From positions 1 through 52,080 of the forward strand of contig JADYZP010000022.1 of the NCBI GenBank assembly GCA_020853025.1: a DNA stretch of 52,080 nucleotides. The letters are read 5' to 3'. The DNA comes from Burkholderiales bacterium (GTDB lineage: Bacteria; Pseudomonadota; Gammaproteobacteria; Burkholderiales; Casimicrobiaceae). The notes below the pieces were generated by a model. That model did no database searches. It was not told the DNA's origin and saw only the letters and a list, made by a program, of their open reading frames with translations. Made by a program: the position numbers and the translations under genes. Shown here piece after piece: positions 18,527 to 26,947 of the stretch; position 1 is the stretch's first letter; each line of letters starts with the position of its first letter.

Positions 18527-18628
18527 CGACATCGGCAACGGTGGCGTCGCCAGATCCATCGGCTGCGTGTTCGCGTCGTCGTATGGCCGCGATCTCGTCG
18601 CCGGTTGGACTGCGCGTGGCACCCTTGC

Positions 18629-19348
18629 TTATACACCCAGACGCCTCGCCAATTCGACCGGCTGTGCAGCAAGCGCCGCCGAGCGATCCTCGAGCACGAC
18701 CAGCCCCTTCTCGAGGACGACGACACGATCCGTGTTGGCGAGCACGGTGCGGAAATTGCGATCGACGATCAGCGACGCGATGCCGGTCGCCCGGATCGTG
18801 CCGATGATCCGCCAGATCTCCTGCACGATGCGCGGCGCCAGCCCCTCGGTCGCCTCGTCGAGGATCAGGACGTCGGGATTGGTCGACAGCGCGCGTCCGA
18901 TCGCGAGCATCTGCTGCTCGCCGCCGGACAGCTGCTGGCCGCCATGGTCGAGGCGCTCGCCCAACCGTGGAAAAGTGTCGAGGATTCGCGGCAATGGCCA
19001 GTCGTCGCGGCCGCCGGTTCCCGGTCGCGCGGCGACCATCAGGTTTTCCCGCACCGACAGATTGCCAAAGATCGCACGACCCTCGGGCACGTAAGCGATT
19101 CCCGAACGCGCGACACGATCCGGCCGCATGCGAGCGCCGTCCTGGCCGCGGATCTCGATACGTCCGCGCGACGCGCGCAGATGACCCATGAGCGTCCGGA
19201 TCAGCGTCGACTTGCCCATGCCGTTGCGGCCGAGGAGCCCGATCGCCTCGCCGGCGCGGATCGTCAGCGACACGCCGCGCAGCACGTGCGCCTCGCCGTA
19301 GTGGACATGAACATCGCGGGCGCCGACGAGCTTCGCGTCAATCGACAT
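18629..19348 (-). CDS. livF: Branched-chain amino acid-type ABC transporter ATPase, LivF-like (benzoate cluster)
   Basis: This 239-residue ATPase is the second nucleotide-binding subunit of the Liv-type importer in the benzoate cluster. Walker A GRNGMGKS (40-47), signature LSGGEQQ (140-146) and Walker B LILDEA (161-166) are intact. The switch region reads LIVDRN, with Arg197 where most ABC ATPases have His and classical LivF has Gln; its partner LivG keeps VEHD. ATG 19348 overlaps the livG stop by 11 bases and gives the usual N-terminus; the longer open frame upstream is livG in another frame. It is the last gene of the operon. Location next to benzoate-CoA ligase suggests an aromatic acid as substrate. 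Confidence 0.92.
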   Translation of the reverse strand: MSIDAKLVGARDVHVHYGEAHVLRGVSLTIRAGEAIGLLGRNGMGKSTLIRTLMGHLRASRGRIEIRGQDGARMRPDRVARSGIAYVPEGRAIFGNLSVRENLMVAARPGTGGRDDWPLPRILDTFPRLGERLDHGGQQLSGGEQQMLAIGRALSTNPDVLILDEATEGLAPRIVQEIWRIIGTIRATGIASLIVDRNFRTVLANTDRVVVLEKGLVVLEDRSAALAAQPVELARRLGV

Positions 19349-20102
19349 GGACTTCACCGAGATAGGCGGTCTGGACTTCGGGATCCGCGCGCACCGCCGG
19401 CGGCGCACCGCTGGCGATGACCGAGCCGTTGACCATGACGGTGATCCGGTCCGACACGCGGAACACCGCGTCCATGTCGTGTTCGACCAGCAGCACTGCG
19501 CGGCCCGCCTTCAACCCAGCGAGCAGGCCGAGCATGCGCTCGGTTTCCTCGGGACCCATGCCGGCCAGCGGTTCATCGAGCAGCAGCACCTTCGGGTGCG
19601 TCGCCAAGCACATGGCGATCTCGAGCTGGCGCTTCTCGCCATGCGACAACGCTCCGGCAATCCGGCTTTCGAGTCCGGCGAGTCCGGTCTTCTCGAGCGC
19701 CTCCGCGGCGGCAGCGTTGCTCATCGGGCAGTTGCCGGCGGCGGTCCACCAGTTCCACGGCACGGGCCACCTGGCCTGCGCGGTCATCCGGCAGTTCTCG
19801 AACACCGTGAAACGCGGAAAGATCGTCGTGCGCTGGTAGCTGCGGCCAAGACCTGCACGTGCGCGCTTCGGCTGCGACCAGGTCGTCACGTCGGCGCCCA
19901 GCAGCTCGACCGACCCCGAGGTAATCGCGATCTCGCCGGCGAGGACGTTGATCAGCGTCGACTTGCCTGCGCCGTTGGTCCCGATCACCGCGTGGATCTC
20001 GCCCTCGGCCAGGTCGAGTGAAACATCGGACACCGCGGTCAGCCCGCCGAAACGGCGCGAAACGCCACGGGCACGCAGCAACACGTCGCGCCGTTCAGGC
20101 AT
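19338..20102 (-). CDS. livG: Branched-chain amino acid-type ABC transporter ATPase, LivG-like (benzoate cluster)
   Basis: This 254-residue ATPase pairs with the LivF-like protein. The Walker A sequence is GTNGAGKSTL, the signature ALSHGEKRQLEIAMCL, Walker B LLLDEPLAGMG, and the H-loop LLVEHDMDAVF, all intact. LSHGE instead of LSGGE is normal for LivG. The LivG-type C-terminus (VQTAYLGE) is present. ATG 20102 (MPERRDVLLRARGVSRRFGG) overlaps the livM stop by eight bases; the open frame extends 63 codons upstream within livM but without similarity. The chain of overlaps livM-livG-livF implies coupled translation and fixed stoichiometry. Confidence 0.93.
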   Translation of the reverse strand: MPERRDVLLRARGVSRRFGGLTAVSDVSLDLAEGEIHAVIGTNGAGKSTLINVLAGEIAITSGSVELLGADVTTWSQPKRARAGLGRSYQRTTIFPRFTVFENCRMTAQARWPVPWNWWTAAGNCPMSNAAAAEALEKTGLAGLESRIAGALSHGEKRQLEIAMCLATHPKVLLLDEPLAGMGPEETERMLGLLAGLKAGRAVLLVEHDMDAVFRVSDRITVMVNGSVIASGAPPAVRADPEVQTAYLGEVHVD

Positions 20103-21090
20103 CGCGCGCTCTCGCGGCGCGACGCGAGCGCCAGGCCCGTAGTTGCGCGGGCAGCCCGATGAGTCCTTGCGGCATGAACGCAACCGACGCGATGATCGTC
20201 CCGCCGAGCAGCAGCTGCCAATGCTGCGCGAAGTTGCCGAATACCACTTCCCACTGGAAGAAAAGCTGCAGCAGGGCAAACGCGAAGGCACCCAGCACAG
20301 CGCCGGAGAGCCGGCCCATGCCGCCCAGGATCAGCATCAGCAGCACGGCCCCCGACTCGTGCCAGGAGAGCATTTCCGGATTGACGAAACCATCCTTGAC
20401 CGCGACCAGGAACCCGGAGAGACCGGCCAGCGCGCCGGCCAACGTGAAGGCCGCGAGCTTGTACCAGAAGGTCGGGAATCCCGCGGCGCGCATCCGCTGC
20501 TCGTTGCTCTTGATTCCCGCCAGTGCGCGGCCGAAGCGGCTTTCGAGCAGGATGGCGAGAAAGGCAAAGACCAGGACCAGGCAGCCGAAAACGACGTAAT
20601 AGTAGGTCCGCGGGTTTCCGAGATCGACGATCGTCCAGCCGGCAATCGCGACGGCCGGCTTCACGTTCAGGTAGATCCCATCGGTGCCGCCGCCCAACGG
20701 CGTGTCGTGGAACACGTAGTAGGCCATCTGCGCGAAGGCCAGCGTGACCATGATGAAGTAAACGCCTTTGGTGCGCAGCGACAGCGCGCCGACCGCCAGC
20801 GCGTAGATCGCCGCGCAGACCATCGTCGCCGGCAGCAGCCAGAAGAAATTCGCGGCAGTGTACTGCGGCGACAGCAGGAGCGTCGCGTAGGCGGCGATGC
20901 CGAAGTACGCCGCATGGCCCAGACTCACCAGCCCCGTCGCTCCCACCAGCAGTTCCAGCGACAGCGCGAAGATCGCAAGGATCATGACCTTGGTCGTGAA
21001 CTCCAGGTAGAAGCCGGTCACCAGCAGAGGAAAAGCGGCGAAGGCCGCGGTCACGACCAGCGGCGCGGCGAGTCGGGCGCGCGCGGACAT
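20095..21090 (-). CDS. livM: Branched-chain amino acid-type ABC transporter permease, LivM-like
   Basis: This inner-membrane permease of about 331 residues has eight to ten hydrophobic segments and the LivM hallmark SLELLVGATGLVSLGHAAYF. A second conserved stretch, RFGRALAGIKSNEQRMRAAG, is the cytoplasmic coupling loop that contacts the ATPases, followed by GALAGLSGFLVAVKDGFVNP. I prefer ATG 21090, 12 bases past the livH stop with GAAGACG upstream. An ATG at 21135 would add 15 residues and overlap livH by 34 bases. With LivH it forms the membrane channel. The C-terminal tail is unusually arginine- and alanine-rich (RSRRAARARDA). Confidence 0.92.
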   Translation of the reverse strand: MSARARLAAPLVVTAAFAAFPLLVTGFYLEFTTKVMILAIFALSLELLVGATGLVSLGHAAYFGIAAYATLLLSPQYTAANFFWLLPATMVCAAIYALAVGALSLRTKGVYFIMVTLAFAQMAYYVFHDTPLGGGTDGIYLNVKPAVAIAGWTIVDLGNPRTYYYVVFGCLVLVFAFLAILLESRFGRALAGIKSNEQRMRAAGFPTFWYKLAAFTLAGALAGLSGFLVAVKDGFVNPEMLSWHESGAVLLMLILGGMGRLSGAVLGAFAFALLQLFFQWEVVFGNFAQHWQLLLGGTIIASVAFMPQGLIGLPAQLRAWRSRRAARARDA

Positions 21091-21101
21091 CGTCTTCGGC
21101 C

Positions 21102-21971
21102 TCAACCCTGCCGGAAGAGACCTTCCGGTCTCCACAGCAGGATCGCTGCCATCAACAGGTAGATGGTGATGCCGGCCACTTGCGGGAACAGCACCTTGCC
21201 GAAGGTGTCGACGATGCCGACCAGCAACGCGGCGAGAAAGGCACCGCGCACCGAGCCGATGCCGCCGATGACCACGACGACGAAGCAGACGATCAGCACC
21301 TGCGCGCCCATGCCCGGATACACCGAGGAAACCGGTGCGGCGATCATCCCGGCCAGTACCGCCAGCGCAACGCCGGCCGCGAAGACGACGCGATACAGAA
21401 ACTTGATGTCGATGCCCAGCGACTGCACCATTTCACGGTTCGAACCGCCGGCGCGCACCATCATGCCCAGTCGCGTGCGCGCGATCACGAAATAGAGCAG
21501 CGCCGCCACGGCGAGGCAGACGCCGGAAATGACGAGGCGGTAGACGGGGTAGGCCATCAGATCACCGAGCTGGATGCTGCCCGAGAGCCAGCCGGGGACC
21601 GGCACGCCGTGCACGTCGTTGCCGACCAGGATGCTGCGCAACTCCTCGAAGACCAGGATCAGGCCGTAGGTCATCAGCACCTGCTGCAGGTGATCGCGCT
21701 CGTACAGATACGAGATGAACAGCCACTCGAGCAGATAACCGAAGATCACCGCCAGGACGAGTCCGGCGGCGAGCGTCGGCAGGAACGCGCCTCCGAAGAC
21801 CGGTGCCAGCGAAAAGGCCAAGTAGGCGCCGATCATGTAGAAGCTGCCATGGGCGAGGTTGATCACGCCCATGATGCCGAAGATCAGCGTCAGGCCGCTC
21901 GCGACCAGGAACAGCAGCAGCCCGTACTGCACCGCGTTCAGGCACTGGACGAGAAAGGTCGCGAAATCCAT
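21102..21971 (-). CDS. livH: Branched-chain amino acid-type ABC transporter permease, LivH-like
   Basis: This 289-residue inner-membrane permease has LivH features: the opening QYGLLLFLVASGLTLIFGI, then MGVINLAHGSFYMIGAYLA, and the coupling loop RTRLGMMVRAGGSNREMVQSLGI. The GAQVLIVCFVVVVIGGIGSVRGAF segment near the C-terminus is also family-typical. It lies 102 bases after the binding-protein gene with a hairpin between them, and 11 bases before the likely livM start. With LivM it makes the transmembrane heterodimer. Its placement in the benzoate cluster is why aromatic-acid uptake is inferred. Confidence 0.93.
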   Translation of the reverse strand: MDFATFLVQCLNAVQYGLLLFLVASGLTLIFGIMGVINLAHGSFYMIGAYLAFSLAPVFGGAFLPTLAAGLVLAVIFGYLLEWLFISYLYERDHLQQVLMTYGLILVFEELRSILVGNDVHGVPVPGWLSGSIQLGDLMAYPVYRLVISGVCLAVAALLYFVIARTRLGMMVRAGGSNREMVQSLGIDIKFLYRVVFAAGVALAVLAGMIAAPVSSVYPGMGAQVLIVCFVVVVIGGIGSVRGAFLAALLVGIVDTFGKVLFPQVAGITIYLLMAAILLWRPEGLFRQG

Positions 21972-22022
21972 CAGTACGCTCGACCGTGGACGCGCGGCGG
22001 CAACGGCGGAACCGGCGGGCGC

Positions 22023-22064
22023 GATGCGTGGCGCGGCTGCGCACTGCGAGCCACGCGACGCATC
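22023..22064 (-). other. Intergenic hairpin between the binding-protein gene and livH
   Basis: GCGTGGC (22026-22032) pairs with GCCACGC (22050-22056), with a further GATGC/GCATC pairing possible around a bulge. It sits just after the binding-protein stop inside the operon. Such hairpins often stabilise the upstream mRNA, letting the binding protein be made in excess over the permeases. There is no T tract, so a full terminator is unlikely. Confidence 0.4.
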
Positions 22065-22073
22065 ACGAATTCG

Positions 22074-23243
22074 TCACATCGTACAGCCGCTCCCCGGATC
22101 GGCCCGCGCCTTGACGGCGACGCCGATCACCTTGTTCTCCTTGCCCTCGACGCGGCGCAGGTAGATGTCCTGTACCGGGTTGTGATTCTTGCCGAGCGTG
22201 AACGCTCCGCGCGGACTGTCGATCTTCGCGGCGGCCATCGCCTTGTAGAGGTCCGGCTTTTTCGAGAAATCACCCTTGACCGCGGAAAGCCCGATGCCCA
22301 GGAGCTGCGCGGCGTCGTAGCCCTGCACCGCGTAGACGTCCGGCTGCATCTTGTACGCGGCGGCGTACGCGGCGCGGAACGACTTGTCTTTCGGCACGGT
22401 GAGTCCGTCGCCGTAGTGCAGCGTCGTCAGCAGGCCCTGTGCCGAGTCTCCCTGCGCTTCCAGCGTGCCGTCGGTCAGAAAGCCGGCGCCGTAGAGCGGG
22501 ATGGTCTTGTTCAAGCCGGCGGCCGCATAGTCCTTGACGAACTTCACCGCACCGCCGCCCGCGAAGAACGTGTAGACAGCGTCCGGCTTCGCGGCCGCGA
22601 TCTCGGTCAGCAACGCCTGGAACTCGACGTTGGGGAACGGCAGCGTCAACTCCTTGATCACCTGCCCACCACCTTTTTCGAAGCCTTCCTTGAAGCCGCC
22701 GACCGACTCGTCACCGGCTGCATATTTCCAGGTGATGGTCATGACCTTCTTGTGGCCGCGTTCGGCCGCGACCACGCCCATCGCGTAGCCAGGCTGCCAG
22801 TTGGAGAACGACGTACGGAAAATGTTGGTCGCGCACATCGGACCGGTCACCGCGACGGCACCGGCGTTCGGGATCACCAGCAGCGTGCCGGTTTCCTTCG
22901 CGACCTTGGCCATCGCCATCGCCACGCCGGAGTGCACGGTGCCGACGACGACGTCGACGTTGTCGCGCTTGATGAGCGTGTTGATGTTGTCCGCGCCCTT
23001 GGCCGGCTGGGACTCGTCGTCGACCTTCACGTATTCAATCTCGCGACCGCCCAACTTGCCGCCGCGTTCGTTGACGTAGAGCCGGAAGCCGTTCTCGATG
23101 GCATTGCCCAGCGCGGCGTAGGTGCCGGAGTAGGGCAGCATGAAGCCGACCTTGAGTTTGCCGGTCTGGGCAAGTGTCGGTGTGGCCGGAGCGGCCAGCA
23201 CGGTGGCGATGGCCAGTGCACTCAGCAATGGATACTTACGCAT
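22074..23243 (-). CDS. Liv-type periplasmic substrate-binding protein (benzoate cluster)
   Basis: This 389-residue type I periplasmic binding protein feeds the Liv-like importer. The signal peptide (MRKYPLLSALAIATVLAAP, cleavage near TLA-QTGKLK) is followed by VGFMLPYSGTYAALGNAIENG, a typical opening of the aromatic-acid and branched-chain binding group. Further family motifs are VDVVVGTVHSGVAMAMAKVA and PNVEFQALLTEIAAAKPDAV. An excellent ribosome site (GAGGAGAAC) precedes ATG 23243. It lies 149 bases downstream of the hydrolase gene, a gap that could hold its own promoter, although none is clear. Similar proteins in box clusters are assigned to benzoate or related acids; the actual ligand is inferred. 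Confidence 0.92.
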   Translation of the reverse strand: MRKYPLLSALAIATVLAAPATPTLAQTGKLKVGFMLPYSGTYAALGNAIENGFRLYVNERGGKLGGREIEYVKVDDESQPAKGADNINTLIKRDNVDVVVGTVHSGVAMAMAKVAKETGTLLVIPNAGAVAVTGPMCATNIFRTSFSNWQPGYAMGVVAAERGHKKVMTITWKYAAGDESVGGFKEGFEKGGGQVIKELTLPFPNVEFQALLTEIAAAKPDAVYTFFAGGGAVKFVKDYAAAGLNKTIPLYGAGFLTDGTLEAQGDSAQGLLTTLHYGDGLTVPKDKSFRAAYAAAYKMQPDVYAVQGYDAAQLLGIGLSAVKGDFSKKPDLYKAMAAAKIDSPRGAFTLGKNHNPVQDIYLRRVEGKENKVIGVAVKARADPGSGCTM

Positions 23244-23392
23244 GTTGTTCTCCTCGGAAACGGACTTGTTGTGCGACGACGGCCTGGCACGGGGCGGGCA
23301 CCGTCGACCTCATATTTCGGGCCGCGTGACCCGAACCATACCGCAACGCGCCTGCGCTGCGAAGAACGCGTTTGCCGGGGGGCTCGCAGCGC

Positions 23393-24259
23393 TCATCGCG
23401 CATCGCCGGTGGTGCTGGAGGACACCCGTTGGCGCCGCAGGAAGTCCACGACAGTCGCGGTGAGTGCGGCAGGCTGATCGCGATGCGGCGAATGGCCGCA
23501 GGCGTCGAACTTGGCGAGTTCGGCCCGACGGATGTGGCGCGCCAGTGCGTCGACCTGCGCCATCGTCCCGTATTCGTCATCGACTCCCTGGATCGCCAGC
23601 ACCGGGCAACGAATCGCCGGCAGCCGGCCCTCGATGTTCCAGTCGCGAAACGCTGGATCGAGCCAGATGTCGTTCCAGCCCCAGAACGCCGAATCGGGAT
23701 CGTCGTGGTAGCGCGCGAGACGCTGCCGCAAGTCACGGGTTCGGTAGGTCATGCGTGCGGCATCGATACTGCGAATGCTCTGATCCTCGACAAAGATGTG
23801 CGGCGCCACCGCGATCACCCCCGCCGTACGCAGCGGAAATTCGGCCGCGAACAACAACGCGATCGATGCGCCGTCGCTGTGGCCGAACAGCCAGGCTGGG
23901 CGCACGATGCCCAGCGCTTCGAGCAGCGCCGGCAGCAGTTCGTGCGCCTGCCGGTGCATGAAGTCGACGGGCCATTTCTCGCCCTTCGCGCGCGGCGTCG
24001 ACCCGCCGTAGCCGGGGCGCGAATAGACGAGGCCGCGCATGCCTGTCGCCGTGCACAGCGCCTGCGGGAAGTCTCTCCACATCGAAAGCGAGCCCAGGCC
24101 TTCGTGCAGAAAGATGAGCAGCGGCGCGTCGCGATCACCGCTGCCGATCCACGCGTACTCGATCTGTAGCGAACGACCGCCGATCCAGAGCGCAGCAACG
24201 CCTTCCGCACGGGGTGTGTCGGTAGCCACAGGCGTGGCCCGCACGGTCGCTGCCTTCAC
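23393..24259 (-). CDS. Alpha/beta hydrolase of the benzoate (box) cluster
   Basis: This is a 288-residue cytoplasmic alpha/beta-hydrolase. The nucleophile elbow is GHSDGA (Ser128), the oxyanion region LIFLHEGLGS, the acid is in IQGVDDEYGT (Asp227 or 228), and the base in CGHSPHRDQP (His256 or 259). The ATGA overlap with the end of the benzoate-CoA ligase gene couples the two. Hydrolases of this kind recur in box clusters and may act as a thioesterase that frees CoA from stalled intermediates, or as a lactone hydrolase; which of these cannot be told from sequence. The N-terminal 20 residues are low-complexity, and a later start is possible but would break the overlap. Confidence 0.87.
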   Translation of the reverse strand: MKAATVRATPVATDTPRAEGVAALWIGGRSLQIEYAWIGSGDRDAPLLIFLHEGLGSLSMWRDFPQALCTATGMRGLVYSRPGYGGSTPRAKGEKWPVDFMHRQAHELLPALLEALGIVRPAWLFGHSDGASIALLFAAEFPLRTAGVIAVAPHIFVEDQSIRSIDAARMTYRTRDLRQRLARYHDDPDSAFWGWNDIWLDPAFRDWNIEGRLPAIRCPVLAIQGVDDEYGTMAQVDALARHIRRAELAKFDACGHSPHRDQPAALTATVVDFLRRQRVSSSTTGDAR

Positions 24260-25821
24260 TGCGCGGCGCGCTCGCGCAACTTGAAACGCTGGATCTTGCC
24301 GGTGGCGGTCTTCGGCAACTCTGCAAGAAAGCGAATCTCGCGCGGATACTTGTACGGCGCCAGCTGGTCCTTGACGAAGGCACGGAGCGCGTCGGCGAGC
24401 GCGTCGTCGCCCTGTCGCTCATCCTTCAGGACGACGTAAGCCAAGGTCCGCGTGAGCCCCTCCTCGGATTTACCGACGACGGCCGCCTCGAGTACCGCGT
24501 CGTGGCGCATCAGCGCGGCCTCGACCTCGAAGGGCGACACGTACTGTCCGGCCACCTTCAGCATGTCGTCGCTGCGGCCCGCGTAGGTGTAGTAGCCGTC
24601 GGCGGCGCGGACGTACTTGTCGCCGCTCCTCGTCCATTCGCCCTGGAAGGTCGCGCGGGTCTGTTCGCGATTGCCCCAGTACAGGAGCGCCGCGCTCGGG
24701 CCGCGGATGTAGAGGTCGCCGATTTCGCCGTCGGCCACCCGCTGGCTGTCCTCGCCGCGCAGTTCGATATCGTAGCCGGGGACGGGTGTTCCGGTCGTGC
24801 CGTAGCGAACCTCGCCCGCACGATTGGACAGGAAAATGTGCAGCATCTCGGTCGAGCCGATCCCGTCGAGCACGTCGCAACCGAAGTGCGCCGCGAAACG
24901 TTCGCCGACTTCGCGGGGCAGCGCCTCGCCCGCCGACGCGCAGCGCCGCATAGCGACATCGGCCCTGCCCGGCAACTCGGGTGCCGCCAGCATCGCCGCG
25001 TAAAGCGTGGGCACGCCGAAGAAAATCGTCGGCCGGCGCTCGACCAGGCGCCGGAACACCGACTGCGGCGTCGGTCGCTCAGCCATCAGCACGGTCGTCG
25101 CGCCGACCGACAGCGGAAAAGTCAACGCGTTGCCGAGTCCGTAGGCGAAAAACAGCTTGGCCGCCGAAAACGCGACGTCGTCCTCGCGAATGCCCAGGAT
25201 CGGCCGGCCGTAGGCCTCGGCCGTCCAGTACAGGTTCGCATGCGTGTGCACGGTGCCCTTCGGGCGTCCGGTAGACCCCGACGAATACAGCCAGAACGCG
25301 ATATCGTCGCCGCCGGTGGCCACCGGCGCCGGTGCCGTCGGCGCTTCGGCGAGCCAGTCCGCGAACGCGCGCGCCACCGCCGGAAGTGCGGCGGCGGGTC
25401 GCGATACGATCACCTGCCGGACCTCGTGCGGGCAACGCGCCATCGCCTGCTCGAACGTCGGCAACAACGCGCCGGACACGAACAACACCTGCGCGCGACT
25501 GTGTTCCAGCATGTACGCATAGTCATCGACGGTGAGCAGCGTGTTGACCGCGACCGGAACCACACCGGCGTGCAACGCGCCAAGGAACGCCACCGGGAAG
25601 TCGATGGTGTCGTGCAGGCAGACGAAGATGCGTTCCTCTCGCCGCACCGATAGCGCTGCGAGTCCTGCGGCGAACCGGCCCACGCTCGCCGCGAGTTCGC
25701 CATAGGTCAGCGATCGATCGTCGTCGATGTAGGCGAGCTTGTCCGGCCTCCCGGCGTTGAGCTTCGCGATGTGCTGCGCGAAGTTGAACCGGGACGGCGG
25801 CGCCACCGCGGGCATTTCCAT
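24256..25821 (-). CDS. bclA: Benzoate-CoA ligase
   Basis: This AMP-forming ligase activates benzoate with ATP and CoA to benzoyl-CoA, the entry step of the box pathway. The 521-residue chain begins with the benzoate-CoA-ligase-type RFNFAQHIAKLNAGRPDKLA. The ATP loop is YSSGSTGRPKGTVHTH, the central motif GIGSTEMLHIFLSN is typical of benzoate-CoA ligases, then YAGRSDDMLKVAGQYVSP, and the catalytic lysine in KTATGKIQRFKL. ATG 25821 has the strong site AGGAGGAAG upstream; the frame is open 35 codons further but without similarity. The gene diverges from boxR, with a shared regulatory region of about 180 bases. Confidence 0.95.
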   Translation of the reverse strand: MEMPAVAPPSRFNFAQHIAKLNAGRPDKLAYIDDDRSLTYGELAASVGRFAAGLAALSVRREERIFVCLHDTIDFPVAFLGALHAGVVPVAVNTLLTVDDYAYMLEHSRAQVLFVSGALLPTFEQAMARCPHEVRQVIVSRPAAALPAVARAFADWLAEAPTAPAPVATGGDDIAFWLYSSGSTGRPKGTVHTHANLYWTAEAYGRPILGIREDDVAFSAAKLFFAYGLGNALTFPLSVGATTVLMAERPTPQSVFRRLVERRPTIFFGVPTLYAAMLAAPELPGRADVAMRRCASAGEALPREVGERFAAHFGCDVLDGIGSTEMLHIFLSNRAGEVRYGTTGTPVPGYDIELRGEDSQRVADGEIGDLYIRGPSAALLYWGNREQTRATFQGEWTRSGDKYVRAADGYYTYAGRSDDMLKVAGQYVSPFEVEAALMRHDAVLEAAVVGKSEEGLTRTLAYVVLKDERQGDDALADALRAFVKDQLAPYKYPREIRFLAELPKTATGKIQRFKLRERAAQ

Positions 25822-25921
25822 CGTCTTCCTCCTCGACCCAGAGCGGGACGTCCATGTTGCAACGAGCGGGCGAATTTGTCGAAGTTGATTGTTTTCGAGT
25901 TTTCGCTTCTGCTGCTTTAGA

Positions 25922-25935
25922 TGCAACTTAGTGCA
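25922..25935. promoter_or_regulatory. BoxR/BzdR-type operator, TGCA-N6-TGCA
   Basis: TGCA at 25922-25925 and again at 25932-25935, separated by six bases, match the direct TGCA repeats reported for BoxR and BzdR operators. The element lies just downstream of the leftward -10 box (25942-25937) and upstream of the boxR -10 box, so bound repressor could block both promoters. A third lone TGCA lies at 25858-25861. Confidence 0.65.
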
Positions 25936-25936
25936 T

Positions 25937-25965
25937 ATTGTAAAGCGCTATAATGCCGCATTCAA
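25937..25965 (-). promoter_or_regulatory. Promoter of the benzoate-CoA ligase/liv operon
   Basis: On the minus strand TTGAAT (25965-25960) and TACAAT (25942-25937) are spaced by 17 bases. Transcription would start near 25930, within the TGCA operator, giving a leader of about 110 bases before the ligase ATG. Confidence 0.5.
25949..25954 (+). promoter_or_regulatory. boxR promoter -10 box
   Basis: A consensus TATAAT lies 50 bases before the boxR ATG. The matching -35 position falls between and over the TGCA repeats and is weak, which fits autoregulation by BoxR or activator-free low expression. Confidence 0.5.
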
Positions 25966-26004
25966 GGTTGATCGAAGCGTCTTGCTATCAATTTCGCGAT
26001 TGAC

Positions 26005-26928
26005 ATGAATCAAATTACCGATACGGCGCAGCTTGCTACCGATACGACCCAGCCTGCCGACGGCAAGGACCCGTTCCTGCGCGTGCTCGGCGAGCGTGTG
26101 CGGCAGTTGCGTGCGCGTCACGCAATGACGCGCAAGACCCTGGCTCGGGCGGCAAGGGTTTCCGAACGCCATCTCGCCAACCTCGAGACCGGCCAGGGCA
26201 ACGCTTCGGTGATGCTGCTGCGGCAGCTGGCACAGGCACTGCAGTGCTCGATTGCCGAACTGGTCGGCGACGACGCTGTCGCGTCGCCGGAATGGATGCA
26301 GATCCGGCTGCTGCTGCGCGGGCGCGACGAGGCGGCGCTGCAGCGCGCCCGGCACAGCCTGGCCGAGCTTTTCGCCGTGCGCGTCGAGGATCCCGCGCGC
26401 AGCGGCCGCATCGCCTTTGTCGGCCTGCGTGGCGCCGGCAAGTCCACGCTCGGTCGCATGCTGGCCGAAGATCTCGAGTTGCCCTTCGTCGAACTGAACC
26501 GCGTGATCGAACAATTGGCCGGCTGCGGCATCGGCGAAATCCACGCGCTCTACGGCGAGGCGGCGTATCGCCGCTACGAATTGCGTGCACTCGAGGATGC
26601 GATCGCCGGCAGCACGCAGGCGGTGATCTCGACCGGTGGCGGACTCGTGTCGGAGCCGGAGACCTTCGACCTCCTGCTCGCGCGCTGCTTCACCGTCTGG
26701 CTGCGCGCGTCACCGGAGGAACACATGCGGCGCGTGATCGCGCAGGGCGACCTGCGGCCCATGGCCGGCAACGCCGAGGCGATGACCGATCTGAAGCGCA
26801 TCCTGGCCGGACGCGAAGCGTCCTACGCCAGGTCCGACTTCTGTTTTGACACCGGCGGCAAGACGCTGGCCGCGGCGTATCTAGAGCTGCACGCGGCGCT
26901 CGCGCCAAGGCTCGGTGTCGCCGCGTAA
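26005..26928 (+). CDS. boxR: BoxR, benzoyl-CoA-responsive transcriptional regulator (HTH-XRE plus shikimate-kinase-like domain)
   Basis: BoxR represses box genes until benzoyl-CoA binds. The 307 residues split into an XRE helix-turn-helix (about 27-88: LGERVRQLRARHAMTRKTLA, then SERHLANLETGQGNASV), a linker, and a shikimate-kinase-like domain from residue 134. Walker A is intact (GLRGAGKS, 140-147), as is the STGGG loop (209-213). The shikimate-binding Asp pair that AroK has after its first helix is replaced (FVELNRVIEQ), as expected for a domain that binds a CoA ester instead. It is divergent from the ligase operon and 19 bases before boxC, so it is co-transcribed with the oxygenase genes. 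The ATG has no strong ribosome site. Confidence 0.95.
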   Translation: MNQITDTAQLATDTTQPADGKDPFLRVLGERVRQLRARHAMTRKTLARAARVSERHLANLETGQGNASVMLLRQLAQALQCSIAELVGDDAVASPEWMQIRLLLRGRDEAALQRARHSLAELFAVRVEDPARSGRIAFVGLRGAGKSTLGRMLAEDLELPFVELNRVIEQLAGCGIGEIHALYGEAAYRRYELRALEDAIAGSTQAVISTGGGLVSEPETFDLLLARCFTVWLRASPEEHMRRVIAQGDLRPMAGNAEAMTDLKRILAGREASYARSDFCFDTGGKTLAAAYLELHAALAPRLGVAA

Positions 26929-26947
26929 TCGAAAGGGAAGGAGCACA

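Noticed and set aside
21180..23477. A 765-codon open frame on the plus strand
   Set aside because: It is antisense to livH and the Liv-type binding protein, both of which carry clear motifs and ribosome sites. Its composition is typical of a shadow frame.
25858..25861. Third TGCA as part of the BoxR operator
   Set aside because: It is more than 60 bases from the paired repeats and has no partner at N6, so I do not count it as operator.
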